NCBI GenBank assembly: GCA_037043015.1 | Contig: CM073326.1 | Span: 2,914,001-2,978,000, forward strand | Direction of reading: 5' to 3' | DNA from: Bryum argenteum | Taxonomy: Eukaryota; Streptophyta; Bryopsida; Bryales; Bryaceae | Length of the DNA stretch: 64,000 nucleotides | Shown: piece by piece, positions 10,190-21,997 of the stretch | How the letters are laid out: every line of letters begins with the position of its first letter | How positions within the stretch are numbered: the first letter of the stretch is position 1 | The notes under the pieces: generated by a model | The model's input: only the letters and a program-made list of their open reading frames with translations | What the model was told of the DNA's origin: nothing | The model's database searches: none | Program-made: the position numbers and the translations under genes

Positions 10190-12550
10190 AAGAAATTTCT
10201 ATGTGGTCGCTCGTGGATAAATTTGTAGTTTTTGGTGGATTTTGATGTTGGTTTAGAACGAATTTTAAGTTAATTCAAAGTCATGGCTTTGGTTGAATGT
10301 GCTTGAGATGTACACCAAAATCCTAACGCTCGTACATAGTGGTTTTGTGATGGTTCCAAATAAATGTATCACGTACATCAATGATGTGGTGGTTGGACAT
10401 TATGGAGTGTATTTGCTTACAAACCTGATTACAAGTGTGTTCTTGATAACCAATATTTGAGTCAATGAGTTGGCTTTACGCTCATTTTGACAAAAATTTC
10501 ACGTATAAGTGAACCTGGTTTTTGCAGGTTGTATTCAACTTGAACACAAGGCTATTCTATGGACTGTAAGAAGGTGAACAACACTTGAAACACTTGATTT
10601 ACTCTCTTAGAGCGTGTGATGTGGGAGCTCAGAGTTGAGGACCCAAGAGTGGTTGGCATGCCTTTTTGTCGAACAATTTAACACCACAGTTTGAGTTTAG
10701 TGTTGAATAATCATTTGTTAATGTATGAGTGTAACGTGGGATGAATGCAACATGACCATTTATGTAAAAGACATGACTATTGTTGTGTTTTGAGTGATTT
10801 CAAGACAAAAGCGAAAAATATGACCATGTTGTATTTTGAGTGACTTCAAGGCACGAATTATCTTGCAATGAGTGTATCTCAAAAACCTTTGACTCAATTG
10901 AAGGTCTTTAAGTAGCTACCATCCTCCTACATACTTTGGTTCTCCCAAAGTCTAGTCCTCACACGTAAAATACCAATTTGGTCCGGAATTGTTCGTCATA
11001 CTTCAACTCCTTAACTCAAATGTTGGTTGTTAAAAGGTGACGGAGTGCTTTACATGGGAGTCAAGGACGTTTCAGAGAGGTGTTTGAACAATCATCATAG
11101 GAGGTCAATTTGATACATGAGGATGAAGCCATTATGTAGACTTGACTATATTTTTTATGTAGATTTTTTCCAATTAGATCAATATTTGAAAAAGGATTAA
11201 AAATGACTCACATTCTTCGAAAATTGAATATTGGAAGTTGCAACTATGTCAAATTTTAGATTTTAACCTCTAAACGCGTCAAATGTGGAAAAACTACATT
11301 TTGGATGGAAGGCAGCCATAACTATTTCATCCAAGGTTTGTTTTGGATGGAATCACTTACGTTAAGTTCCATAGCAAGTTTGCTTTGTGTAGTAAAAATT
11401 TCAAACCCATACAATAAAGAATGAACTAATGGCACCATTTGAGTGAAGACAACTCTAGTAATTAAGTTTCCAAGCATGGGACATGTTTTACCATTGCAAG
11501 TCAATTATGTGAAATTAAAATTATTTTTTCATAAAAATTAAAATAAAATCATGATCATAAGCTTAAAGTGATTCTTAAAAACTTTTTAGTTGGAAGTTTT
11601 TTGATCGAAATAATCTGCTATTGGATTTGCAATAATGTTTGTCAATGTAAAAAGTGAAAAAATGAATGATATCGGAGGAGCTATATCTCCTTCATCCACC
11701 GTTGGATTTCACTTTATTTATTGGTATGGCTTTGAATTAGATTCTAGGCTTAGTGGTAGATATCTTGACAAGATCGAAGATGTTTTGAATATAAGGCATA
11801 AAATTTAAGTGCATAGGGTCTTGTTTCGGACTATTTTTCCTTTGTATATTTTTTAGGTGGTTTTCACCATTGCAAGGCTATCATTTGAGTCCAAAAAAAA
11901 ATTTGATGTTTTTTTTTGGGCGGCGGTGTTATTGAGACGAGCTAAACATCTTCCTAGTGGGTGATTTTTTCATTGCAGTAGGTATATTGGTAGCATTTCC
12001 ACCTTGAAGCGTAATTGATGAAATTTTGCAGTTTGTTTTTAGTACTAATACGTTATGATCTCCCAATCTATGAGGCCTCATGACTCAAAACTTGGTCCAC
12101 ATGACATACAACAAGCCTATCACAAGTTTGTACGATTGAAATCTTAAATAGCTTATCTTCATTTACATTTGTAACACTTCTTTTGAAGGTGTGTTTTTTT
12201 GGCTAAAAATAGGCTAAGACATTTAAAGGTTAAGCATTAGAATATTTAGAAGCTTACATATAATTCCTCATTCCTCATGAAGAGACTTCGGAATAAAAAA
12301 ATTGATCTACCAAGATTGAGAATGATTAAAACGTCGTGCTTCAAAGTTTTCAAGTGAATTTCATACCCTATGTTTAGAAGCCTTTCGGAGGTGAGAGTTG
12401 ATTATGGTCTTGGAGCAAGATTTGGATTAAAAAGATGAACTTTTTCCATTCATATGTCTTCTTGCTCTAATCCATGAGGTACTTGTTCTCGATTCATGCT
12501 TTATTTTGACCTATTTCATTATGTTTTTTTTGAGAACTCTCTTGATGAAT
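10190..12550. other. Gene-poor intergenic DNA
   Basis: No ORF exceeds about 60 codons, no family is recognised, and no terminal repeats were found. A decayed repeat origin is possible but not shown. Confidence 0.5.
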
Positions 12551-12556
12551 GTTTTC

Positions 12557-12686
12557 AAAGTAAAATATGGAAAACTCAAAGTAAAGTAAAATATGGAAAA
12601 CTCAAAGTAAAGTAAAATATGGAAAACTCAAAGTAAAGTAAAATATGGAAAACTCAAAGTAAAGTAAAATATGGAAAACTCAAAGT
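12557..12686 (+). repeat. 26-bp tandem repeat, near-perfect
   Basis: Four exact copies of a 26-bp unit (AAAGTAAAGTAAAATATGG then AAAACTC) occupy 12578-12681. A 21-bp partial copy precedes them and a 5-bp partial follows. The lack of divergence implies recent expansion. Confidence 0.9.
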
Positions 12687-12689
12687 ATT

Positions 12690-13365
12690 AATAAGTGAAT
12701 CCATGATGGAAGTTCTGACATTTCCAAAATCTCATTACATATCGGAATATGATTATTACTACCACTAATTAATTGTGTTGGCCTTCTTTTGTTTACGAGA
12801 ATATGAAGGTAATTAATGAAAGTTTCAAATTTTCAACTTTCACTTTTCCGAAATAGTTCAAAGGTTGTTGTCTCATTTGCTAAATATGGAATACATGAAG
12901 TTGAGACCCTATCAAGTTTGTAAAGTTTTTCCATACCTTTTCCAAATAGGCCATTCATACCACCAAAGCCCGTCTTTGACAATATAAAAGACATATGTAG
13001 ACAAACTGTATTCAAAATCCAAATGGTGAGATCATGCTTTAGAACCTCATTACCCACGGTGGTCACTTCTAAAATTTGTAAAAACAAATTATAAGTGCTT
13101 AAAAATACCAAAAAAATAGGGAAACTTTGTCTTTTTCTTTTGTAAATCACTGAAAAATAGTAAGTCACTCATTTTACTACTCCAACTATAGTTCATTCCT
13201 TAACCCTCAAACAAACGCCCAAGCATGCCCCTCGGGCTTGCTTTTCAGTGTATTTTCACAGGGGTTGGGCGTTCAAGGGAGCCATGAACAAATAAGTCTT
13301 TCTACCATACTTGTTCATCATAACTCCTCCATTTCACGTAGGTGGCATGGCTAGAAATCCACACA
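12690..13365. other. Intergenic, no gene seen
   Basis: One 111-codon minus-strand frame (12833-13168) is AT-rich, matches nothing I recognise and has no supporting context. Confidence 0.4.
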
Positions 13366-13502
13366 ACACCACAACACATTGCTCACTAACTCCATCCAAG
13401 CAAGAGAAGTTCCAACATATTCACTATCACAACTTGAGATGGAGTTAGTGAGCAATGTGTTGTGGTGTTGGAGAAGTTCCAACATATTCACTATCACAAC
13501 TT
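13366..13502. repeat. Interleaved inverted and direct repeat
   Basis: A perfect 31-bp arm at 13366-13396 is inverted at 13438-13468. Between and after the arms, a 32-bp sequence (GAGAAGTTCCAACATATTCA...) is directly repeated at 13404-13435 and 13471-13502. The order is arm, unit, inverted arm, unit. Confidence 0.85.
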
Positions 13503-13518
13503 AGATGAAAGATTTTAA

Positions 13519-13782
13519 CCCCTAACTTTCCTTAAAACCCAAAACACGTTTTGGAGGTTCAAGCACGATAAAAACTTAGCAAACTTTGACCAATATAATC
13601 TCGCAAATGAGGAAGAATGAAGAGTTCAAATTTGGTATCAATGTGAGAAGAATGTTAAAAGAACTTTGAGAACTTACGGTTGAATATTTCAAATAATGCT
13701 TAGATTGAGATTTTTTGAGCTTAACTGAAAGGAAGGTCAAATTTTGTGACTTAGACCGTTTTGCAACAAGAAAATTTAGGGG
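13519..13782 (-). mobile_element. TTAA-flanked MITE, copy 2 (inverted orientation)
   Basis: A 264-bp element lies between TTAA at 13515-13518 and TTAA at 13783-13786. Ends are CCCCTAACTTTCC at the left and AAATTTAGGGG at the right. The interior is the reverse complement of the 1438-1697 copy, including TTGACCTTCC, TCAACCGTAAG and the A/T-rich centre. It is non-coding. Confidence 0.75.
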
Positions 13783-14624
13783 TTAAGTACACTTGTATGT
13801 TCCACTTTCAAACTCATAACTAATTCAACATAATTTTAAAAATAAAAAATATTGCTAACTACTTTATCCATCTTTCGAAATCGATTTCACCACTATGCAA
13901 TAAAATATCCAATATGAAATCTAACCTCTTTGAGGTGCTTCTTTCCATACTTACAGTATGATAACTAGAAAAAGAATGGAAATGGAAATAATGAAACCAA
14001 TGTTATGATGACCATCAACCTTTGCATGGTGCCAGGAACATGACGTATAGAGGACATGGGCCACCACACCCGAGTTCAGAGTACTTATCACCATTTTAAA
14101 TGCACCCATGCACACTATAGAGGTATTTAAATCGTTATGACAATATGATTGAGAGCCTCTCTTTTTTTTTCCGAGGTGAGAAATTCTCTTGGATGTTTCA
14201 TCTATACAAAAACGTGTCCTTCCGTCCTTTTTGTCGCTATCTTTGTGATGGTCCTACTTCCAATGACATGCCTTAAAACAAGCCATGCAATTTTATTCCA
14301 TCCCTATCATAGACCTTGCCAATATGTATGCTTCAAAATATTGATGAGCTTGCTTGACAAGTGTGGGATGGATGGAGGCAATTGGAAGTAGTTTAGAATA
14401 TGTTGACGTCTTCAACACAATTTCCATGCTCGCACAATTTGTTCCGGTTTTTGCTCGCGCATTTCACTTTTGAGAAATCTGAACGACATAGTAGAGCCTT
14501 CTTTGAGTATTTGGCACATATATTGAGGGAGATATGAAATAAAGCTCATTGGGTACGGCTTTCTATGGCCTTTTGCAATCAAATAATCAAAAAAAGAACA
14601 CCGCAAATCCATCCACTTGGTAAT

Positions 14625-14890
14625 TAATGTTTTTGTGCATGGGGAAAGAAAATGGAAGGATAGTCAAAGTGGACTCATCATTTTTGGACTCTTCTACAAT
14701 TTGCTATGAATTTTTTAAGGCGGTCTCATTAAGTGTTTCTATAATGGTGCCCTAACTTTGCACCCTATAATGTTTACTGTGAGTACATGCTACTGTTGAG
14801 TGAAGAAGCTATGATGTACCTTTGGGTGAAGAAGACTAGTGCTCCATTATCGGTACCACCCACTCCTGTTTTGAGCACTCTCCTTTCGTG
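14625..14890. repeat. Inverted repeat, left arm
   Basis: This arm matches 15935-16330 in inverted orientation: GGGTGAAGAAG, GTTGAGTGAAGAAGCTATGATGTACC, TTGCACCCTATAATGTTTACTG and TGGAAGGATAGTCAAAGTGGA all reappear reversed. It retains the uninterrupted target (AGTCTCATTAAGTGTTTC-like) of the hAT-like MITE found in the other arm. No ORF. Confidence 0.7.
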
Positions 14891-15934
14891 ACATTCTCAA
14901 AATGTGGATTCGTTCTACGATTCATAAGTGGGTCTTTAATATTTGATTACAAGACGAAATTTCCCAAAACAAATAGAGGGTGATTTTAAACATTCCAACT
15001 TGAACACCGTGTGGAGCTTGTTACATCACTTGTACAAAAGAAATTTTTACATTTCATTTGTAGGACTCAATTTTCATTTACGAGGATAAAGTCTTCAAAT
15101 GAGTGAAGTATGTCAAAAACAAAAAGTCTAAATTCTACCGAGTTATACCCCGAGAATTCTAACTACCATCATCAACACTACCACTACTAACTTACGTTGT
15201 CTATGGTGTTTACATATCCTAAACGATTATGTAACACGAAACCCGAACAATCAAAGAAACTTATATGATGGTTGGTTTTGAACGAAATGCAATGTAGCAT
15301 GCATACATCCAACATGATCAATGCTATTCATCCATGGAGGGAGGGGGGCGGCCATTCATTGTCTTATACGAATAGCACCGGCATCGTCGGGTACAAGCGG
15401 GCGGGCCAAATAACAGCAGTAGCAGCAGCCGTTACAGCCAGCCAAAGTAGTTACTGCAACGTGTGGGGCGAGAATTACGCGAGGTTACAAGGGAGTGGTC
15501 GCAAGGCAATTTGAATTTCATCCCATTCGTTTTGTCTGTCCTGCATCTCCCCCCCCCCCCCCCCTTGATTGTGGTTGTCGGGTTTGTACCATCAATTCGC
15601 CCCAACATACTGAGTTCCTATTGAAACAAACTCTCAATGGCCCAGCACCACCCGTACTTCAAGGATACTTCAATTCTCACGTCCGGAGTTTGTTTGTTTG
15701 TCCGTAGAACGATCGGTAACTATTTTGGAGTACTATGGTAAATCTTTGAAATCACACTATTTGCCTTTCGGATGTAAATGCCTTTGTGTTGAATAGTGTA
15801 TACGGTAATAGTTATACCCATTTTGAACCGTAAGGAAAAAGGGGAAGAATGGGCTACATGGATAGGACGCCGCTTTTGTACCAAAATTTTGCCCCATGAC
15901 CACTGGTACGTTGGAATTTATTTTTATGAAAAGT

Positions 15935-16330
15935 TAAGGGAGAGTGCTCAAAGTAAGAGTGGTACGAATGATGGAGCACTAGGCTTCTTCACCCAAAGGT
16001 ACATAATAGCTTCTTCACTTAACAGTAGCTTGTACTCACGGCAAACATTATAGGGTGCAAAATTAGTACAACATTTTAGAAACACTTATGAGCAGTGTTT
16101 CTTTTACTGGCGAAATTTCGCCAGATCTGACAACCCGGAGCAAATCATCTTGTATCCCTCCAAAAATGTAACAATCAAGGGATGACAGGCTTGGGGCCAC
16201 ATGTCTTTAGAAAAAACACTGCTTATGAGACTGCCTTTAAAAATCCATAGCAAATTGTAAAAGAGTTCAAAAATGATGAATCCACTTTGACCGTCCTTCC
16301 ATTTACTTTCCTCGTGCACATAAATTGCTT
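15935..16330. repeat. Inverted repeat, right arm (interrupted)
   Basis: This is the inverted counterpart of 14625-14890 about 1.05 kb away. It is longer because a 129-bp element is inserted at 16093-16221. The interior between the arms shows no gene. Confidence 0.7.
16093..16221. mobile_element. 129-bp hAT-like MITE with 8-bp target duplication
   Basis: The element starts CAGTGTTTCTTTT and ends AAAAAACACTG. It is flanked by CTTATGAG at 16085-16092 and again at 16222-16229. Eight-bp duplications with CAGTG ends are typical of hAT elements. It contains a perfect 18-bp palindrome, CTGGCGAAATTTCGCCAG, at 16107-16124. The paralogous arm at 14730-14750 shows the empty site. Confidence 0.75.
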
Positions 16331-16729
16331 ACACAATTTTTATCACCATAGATTAGGAAATTTGAGCCATTATTGAGCACTCTCCTTTAGTTGCCTAGAA
16401 CACATGCCCAATAAATCAAATGCTTCTGTTTTCCACTTTGTGAATTTTTAGATTTTTATAAGGTATATCATACTAGTACTTATGGCTAGTTGTTTTTAAA
16501 TCATCCTCTAAAGACCCTTAACATTCTCCCATGAACAAGGACATTCCAAGAAAAGGTTGAAGCTTCCTACTTCTTTTGGCATTTTGGTATCCTTTCATGA
16601 GATTGATTAGAATGTAAAACTATCTCATGTTATCGACCATTGTACCATAAGATCTTGACATTAATTTCCAAGTTAGTGAAGTTGCAATGATAGTTAAAAG
16701 GAAGCAAGCATATATTTGAAATATCTTAA

Positions 16730-16910
16730 CCCGTAAACGCCCCAATTTTTTTTTTTTATTCAAATAGCACATGTTTAGAGAAGGGTCAAATGCTCAAAAT
16801 GAAAGTAACTTGTTGGATCTAAACCGTACAATCTAGTAGTAAACTTAATGTTGGTCACGTGGATCAAATTTTGAGTCAGGAGACCTCATAGATTGTGAGA
16901 TCTTAAGGAT
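16730..16910 (+). mobile_element. Diverged TTAA-type MITE, copy 3 (partial)
   Basis: TTAA at 16726-16729 is followed by CCCGTAAACGCCCC. The interior (GATCTAAACCGTAC, then ATCAAATTTTGAG, then GATTGTGAGATCTTA) is recognisably like the middle of copy 1. No right terminus is visible, so the copy is truncated or too diverged. Confidence 0.4.
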
Positions 16911-16984
16911 TCGGTATCAAAACAAATTACAAAATTTCATCATTTTCACATTGACGTGGAAATGGTACCAATTGACTGATTGCA

Positions 16985-17557
16985 ATGAATGAATTGACAC
17001 CAAGAAAGTCGTACACCCTCATCTCGATAACACCCTTGTTCCGGAAAGCTTTGTCAAAAACATTGCCTAGCTCAAGTAATAGCCTTGCAATGGTGAAAGC
17101 TGCCCCAAAATCTTCAAAGGATAAAAAAATTAAACTCCTTGCACTAGAATGCATGGCATGTCCTCCTCACATCTTGGATGAAATTAGGGCTCTTACTAAA
17201 ATAACTAAATTCAAATTAGAATCAAACCCAACAAGCATAATTAAATTCCAAGAGTGGATGAAGGAGAAAGAACCTCTCAAATACTACGTATATTTTCCGT
17301 CTAGTAAACATCATCGCCGATTTGATACGAAAAGAACTCAAATAAGAAATATTTCAATTTCAAATTTGTTGAATTTCATCTTGATATCATTCTTAATTTG
17401 TAAAAAAAAATCCAGAAATATATTTTCGATTATGCATGATTGGCCTGCACTTGCTAAACATACCCCATGTTTGGAAAACCAAAAACAAGAGTTGTGTACA
17501 CTAAAATGCATGCCACAAAATAACTACACCAAAAATATCATACCAACTTCAATTTAG
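16985..17557 (+). CDS. Unrecognised ORF of 190 codons
   Basis: An uninterrupted ATG-to-stop frame lies in repeat-rich DNA. The translation is rich in Lys, Ser and Ile, starts MNELTPRKSYT and includes ECMACPPHILDEIRALTK. There is no signal peptide or membrane segment, and I recognise no domain. The lower part (after about residue 120) is low-complexity and AT-driven. It may be a fragment of a decayed retroelement or a chance frame. Confidence 0.2.
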   Translation: MNELTPRKSYTLISITPLFRKALSKTLPSSSNSLAMVKAAPKSSKDKKIKLLALECMACPPHILDEIRALTKITKFKLESNPTSIIKFQEWMKEKEPLKYYVYFPSSKHHRRFDTKRTQIRNISISNLLNFILISFLICKKKSRNIFSIMHDWPALAKHTPCLENQKQELCTLKCMPQNNYTKNIIPTSI

Positions 17558-18738
17558 TTTTTTGTAAAGGGGCGACCAAGTGAATAATGACCCTCAAAAT
17601 GTTTGTGCCATTGTAAGACTACCCAAAGTTCTAATTGTCCAATTTCACACTTTCTATTTCTACAAATTCGAGGAGTATGCATGAGGGCATTTTCAAGAGA
17701 ATGGCTAAAGAAGTGGCTAAAAATATTAAGGAAGGAGTTTCTAAATATAGCAACCTTTTAAACTCACAATCAGGGTTTGGGAAATAATTTCATCCTCACT
17801 GGCTAGTATCGTATAGTTCCATTGTCCAACCAGTTTTAGGTCAAATTCTCCCGGCGATTGTCTCATTTTATAGTCTCATTTTATACTGAGAATAGAAAAT
17901 TCCTTGTAATTTTCATCGGTTCTTAGCAAGTGTTTTGAAAAATAAACCGGCAAATGGGTTATTCCATCGGCTGATAATGAACTAGCTGTTGGTTTTTCTA
18001 GATCATTGCTCACAATGAACTGGCTAAATGTCCTTTTCAATATTTTGTCTTCTTCAATATTTTGTCTCTAAATTTCACAATTTTTTCTTTTGTTTATTTC
18101 TTGATGCTTTTGCTCATTTTGGTTTCCAATGGGTACTGGCAAAATCCCTCTCTAACATTCTAATATATCAATGCTTTTGCATCCTCTTGTTTATTTACCT
18201 TTTGTAGAAGTTTTTTGCAAGTTTCGTATATTTGAAATCATACGTAGTGTTAGTCACATTATATGATAAGGATTTGCTATAAAGTTCATAATTTATTTAT
18301 TGGACATTCACTTATCTACGCCATATAGAGAGGGACAATCTTGTAAACTTAGTGAGGAACTTTATCTATTAAAAGTAAAAAATTATAGCAATTATACAAC
18401 ATTCATTGTATTTGCCACTAAGTAGAATGAACTCATTAAGCATAAGATATTATTTTGTGGCAAGTCAGCATGTATTATGAGCAAGTTGTAAGTTGTTAAT
18501 ATGTTAATTTTTTTGTTGGTATTAACCCTAGAGATCCAAGAAAGCCAATATGGCTTGTTGGGGTTCCCTGGAGCATAAAATCAACCAAATTTGACCATTA
18601 TAATCCCACAAATGAATAAGAATCAACAATTCAAATTCTACATGCAAGTAAAAAGGCAAGTAAACTTCAAAATTTTATGGTAGGATTTTCCAATGCATAC
18701 TTAGATCAAGTTTTTTTAAATTTTTTACTTGAAGTGTA

Positions 18739-20769
18739 CAGTACCCTCCAACAAGTGTTGCAACACACATTGTTTTTTCACTTAAAACATATCCCATGGC
18801 ATGTTTTAGAATGGTGGTGTTGGCATGATAATCATCACATCTCCATGAGATTTTTTGCATCATGGAAGGTGTTCCAGTTACCTTCATACACCAAGCATTT
18901 TCTAAATATAAAGAGGCACCTATTGCCATGTGTCTACCAAAATTGCCATCATGCTTAAAAATCTTGGAAAAGGGTACCCTTCTTAATGTGATCACTTCTT
19001 CTCTGGGATATCAGATTTTGAGTATGTTTGAGCTTGGGAGGGTCCAGAGATACACATACTTGTTTGTAAGTCATCTTGATGGGACACATTTCTTAGAAAA
19101 GTTGTGTGCAACAAGTCTTGTTTGTCAAACATATCGTTTCTGTGTTGTTGTTAGGACCTTTTTTATCAAACTTTTTGTGGATGTAAGTGTTGTTTGAGGA
19201 TTGTGCACCATGACAAGGAGTTATGTATCAAATGATATACGACACATGATAGTTGGTATGCGAGTAAAGTCGGCATGTCGGTGAGTGAAATTGGAAACAT
19301 TGTAGGAAGGCCAAAATCGACTATTTCAAGGATTCTCAAGCGATTTAGAATTAGTGGCTCTGTATTGCCAACAAGTAGATCCGGTAGGCCAAAAAACATG
19401 AGTGATCGAGATAGGAGAAGGCTCCATAGAGATCTTAGTAGTAATCATCGTGCTCCTCTTGCAGAATTGTGCAGCAATGTGACATCTTCCGTGGGTATGT
19501 CAACTTTACGTAAAGAGCTTCATGAGCTTGGTATTAACAGTTGCATTGCAGTGAAGAAACCATTCTTGAGTGACATACACAAGGCAAAGAGGTTGGCTTT
19601 TGCAAAGGGGCACTTGCATTGGACGATTGACGATTGGAGTAATGTGATTTGGACCGATGAGTCATCCTTTGAAGTTGGAAAACCATCACGCCAAATTCGT
19701 ATCCGGCGAAAAAAGCATATGAACGCTACAACTACAATTGCTTAGCACCTACATTCAAATCCGGAAGGACTTCAATTATGGTATGGGGTGCTATCATTTG
19801 GCTCTTCTAAGTCTTATTTGGCGTTAATTCCTCCTAATAGACGCACTGCCAAAGACTTTGTAGAGATAGTATCTCAAGGAGCATTAGAGCATTATTATTG
19901 GCACCATGACCACTATGAGCACCTCATTTTAATGGAGGATGGTGCTCCAAAGACATGGTAGTAATATACAAAAAGATTGGAGACAAAGAACTTGGATTGA
20001 AAAAGCTTGAATGGCCACCAAATTCTCTTGACCTTAATCCTATAGAGAATGTCCGGAAGCAAGTTAAAGATCAAGTGCAACGAGAGAAATAGACCACGAA
20101 ACAAAGACGAAATGTGGACATCGGTCAATCGGCTTGGGAGGATATACCTCAAGAAAGCATCAAGAAGTTGATTTCAACAATGCCAACCCGGATGAAAGTT
20201 GTAATAGCGACTCAAGGTGGTAGCACTCGATGGTAGTAGGTGTTCCATTTCTTGTAGAATATTTGTTAGTGAGTAAGACATATTGTAAACTTCATATCAT
20301 ATTAGGCTTCTATACTACTATAGCTTTGTAATGATACCTTATTTGACTTTATTTGATCAAATTTTGATTTAATATATGAGTTTGATTTCCTTAGCCTAGA
20401 ATATGAATGAATGGAAACTATGAAAATACTTTAGAGCCACATAGAGGAGAATTTTACCTACATAGTATGCATCTTTGTAATACCAAGAATGTGAACAATG
20501 ATATATCCTATAGATTGGTGCAATCAAATTTTAAAAAATCATCATATATATTTCTCAGTTAATTTTTTTTGAAATTAAGTGAAAAAGATAAAATAATTCA
20601 TCAAAAATAGAGATTTTGTTTTTTAACATTGACATTTTATGAACACGTGAAGGGTCCATAACACAAAAGATTTAATAGGATAAATTTGATAAAATCCTCC
20701 CATTTTGAAAATGAATTAGAGAATTTCAAGAGTTCACAAAATGGTTGCAAGACTTGTTGGAGGGTACTG
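18739..20769 (+). mobile_element. Tc1-like (DD34E-type) DNA transposon, 2031 bp
   Basis: The element has inverted termini CAGTACCCTCCAACAAGT followed by GTTGCAAC (left) or CTTGCAAC (right, inverted), so about 25 of 26 bp match. Both sides carry the TA dinucleotide expected of Tc1/mariner insertion (18737-18738 and 20770-20771). It encloses the transposase pseudogene at 19210-20100. It is inserted in a TTAA-type MITE, which gives a relative age. Confidence 0.9.
19210..20092 (+). pseudogene. Tc1-like transposase, frameshifted
   Basis: An N-terminal helix-turn-helix region (GMSVSEIGNIVGRPKSTISRI) is followed by a Transposase_Tc1-type domain. The catalytic core is then visible across frames: WTDES (first Asp, codon at 19656), MEDGAP (second Asp, 19938) and LNPIEN (Glu, 20045). 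About 104 nt separate the last two codons, i.e. 34 residues plus a small indel, which fits DD34E and not the DD39D of usual plant mariners. Lesions include a one-base shift near 19275, a shift at an A6 run near 19710, another near 19800 and a TAG near 19959. It cannot make an active enzyme. The longest open part is 19275-19745. Confidence 0.9.
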
Positions 20770-20823
20770 TACAAAGGTCAATTACTATAGTCTAAGCAAT
20801 TTTGCGTCAAGGATCTTTAGGGG

Positions 20824-21997
20824 CAAAAACAAATATACTATAGTTGTTACTAGAAAGAAAAATTGCAGCTTGCTTCTGAATAACTAATCTGTATTTGAGG
20901 AAGTATCAGTTCTTATATGTGGAGACTATTTTTTTATATCCAATAATTCTTCTATGAGAAATTGTGAATTTAGTATAAAGAGTTAAAATTTGAATACATT
21001 CATATTGGTTTAAATACTTACATGCTCATTCAACACCAAGAGATTTGATAAGACAATCTTACAATAATGAATTGCATACCCACAAGAAAATTAATTCCAT
21101 TCAATATAGGATTTAAGCAAGATTTACTCTTGAACAATCCTAAGTTGTACCCCACGATCGTGGTTACCACATTTTTGAGATGCTACCTTGAATGTAAGTA
21201 TTTGTGAATATAGTGCGCTTGGCCGATTGCAATTTTATTTGATTGCAGTATTACACTACATGTATCAATCTTTTACTTGACGATCAATCTAGATTTTACT
21301 TAAATTTTGTCTTATGTATGAAAGATAGAAAAAAATCATGTATTCACTCTCTCAAGTTGTTGCAATAGTCGTAAAAGTCATAAAAACATCACTCTTCTAA
21401 AAATATAATAGAAGTATAATTGATAAGTAAACAAAAACAATGAAGGAAAGATTAGCTTAGAGAAATTGTAGTTAAACAAAACCAAGTGAATTGAGGTCCT
21501 TCTTATGTTATAAAGAAGTCTATATCGTATGGGGTCAATGACATAAAATTGAAGTACTACTACGAAGTATCTCTATTTTAGAATAAGTTTTAGGTGAATT
21601 TGACATCTACATGAAACGTTGAATTTATATTGTAAAGAGCATATTTGAGAGTCTCACTTGTTCACATTTTTATTTCCTTGTTTGTAAATATATATACTCA
21701 CTCATTCTATATTTATCCATATACTCCAATTCAAGTCCTAGTGATCAAGCCATAATCTAATTTTAAGGCTTTCGTTTTTGAAAAGTGGAGTGAATTAGTG
21801 GATGTGCTAGTTATCGATATGTGGAAGTTGTAAAGATGTACCACTTCCCGATCAAAAATTCACTCTTACTCTTGCTCAAAGTATTACTTTGTATATTGGT
21901 AGCTATGAAGTACTAGAACAACTTTCATATAAGAAGTTGGGCAAAACCACCTTAATATATTATCACATTTGGATTCTTGAGTCTGACGAAAGTCACC
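20824..21997. other. Intergenic; upstream region of four-TM gene
   Basis: AT-rich with no ORF of note. The promoter of the gene at 21998 must lie here, but no single TATA element can be picked out among many AT runs. Confidence 0.4.

Larger units (their letters stand above)
18526..20823 (-). mobile_element. TTAA-type MITE, copy 4, split by Tc1 element
   Basis: The left part (18526-18738) starts after TTAA with CCCTAGAGATCC and matches copy 2 (TTTGACCA-TATAATC-C-CAAATGA-AAGAAT, then TTCAAAT). The right part (20770-20823) resumes the same homology with AAAGGTCAA, TCTAAGC, TTTTGC, CAAG and TTTAGGGG. The two halves are separated exactly by the Tc1-like element at a TA. Confidence 0.65.

Noticed and set aside
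12557..12686. CRISPR-like array
   Set aside because: Copies are directly abutting without spacers, in a eukaryotic context; simple tandem repeat.
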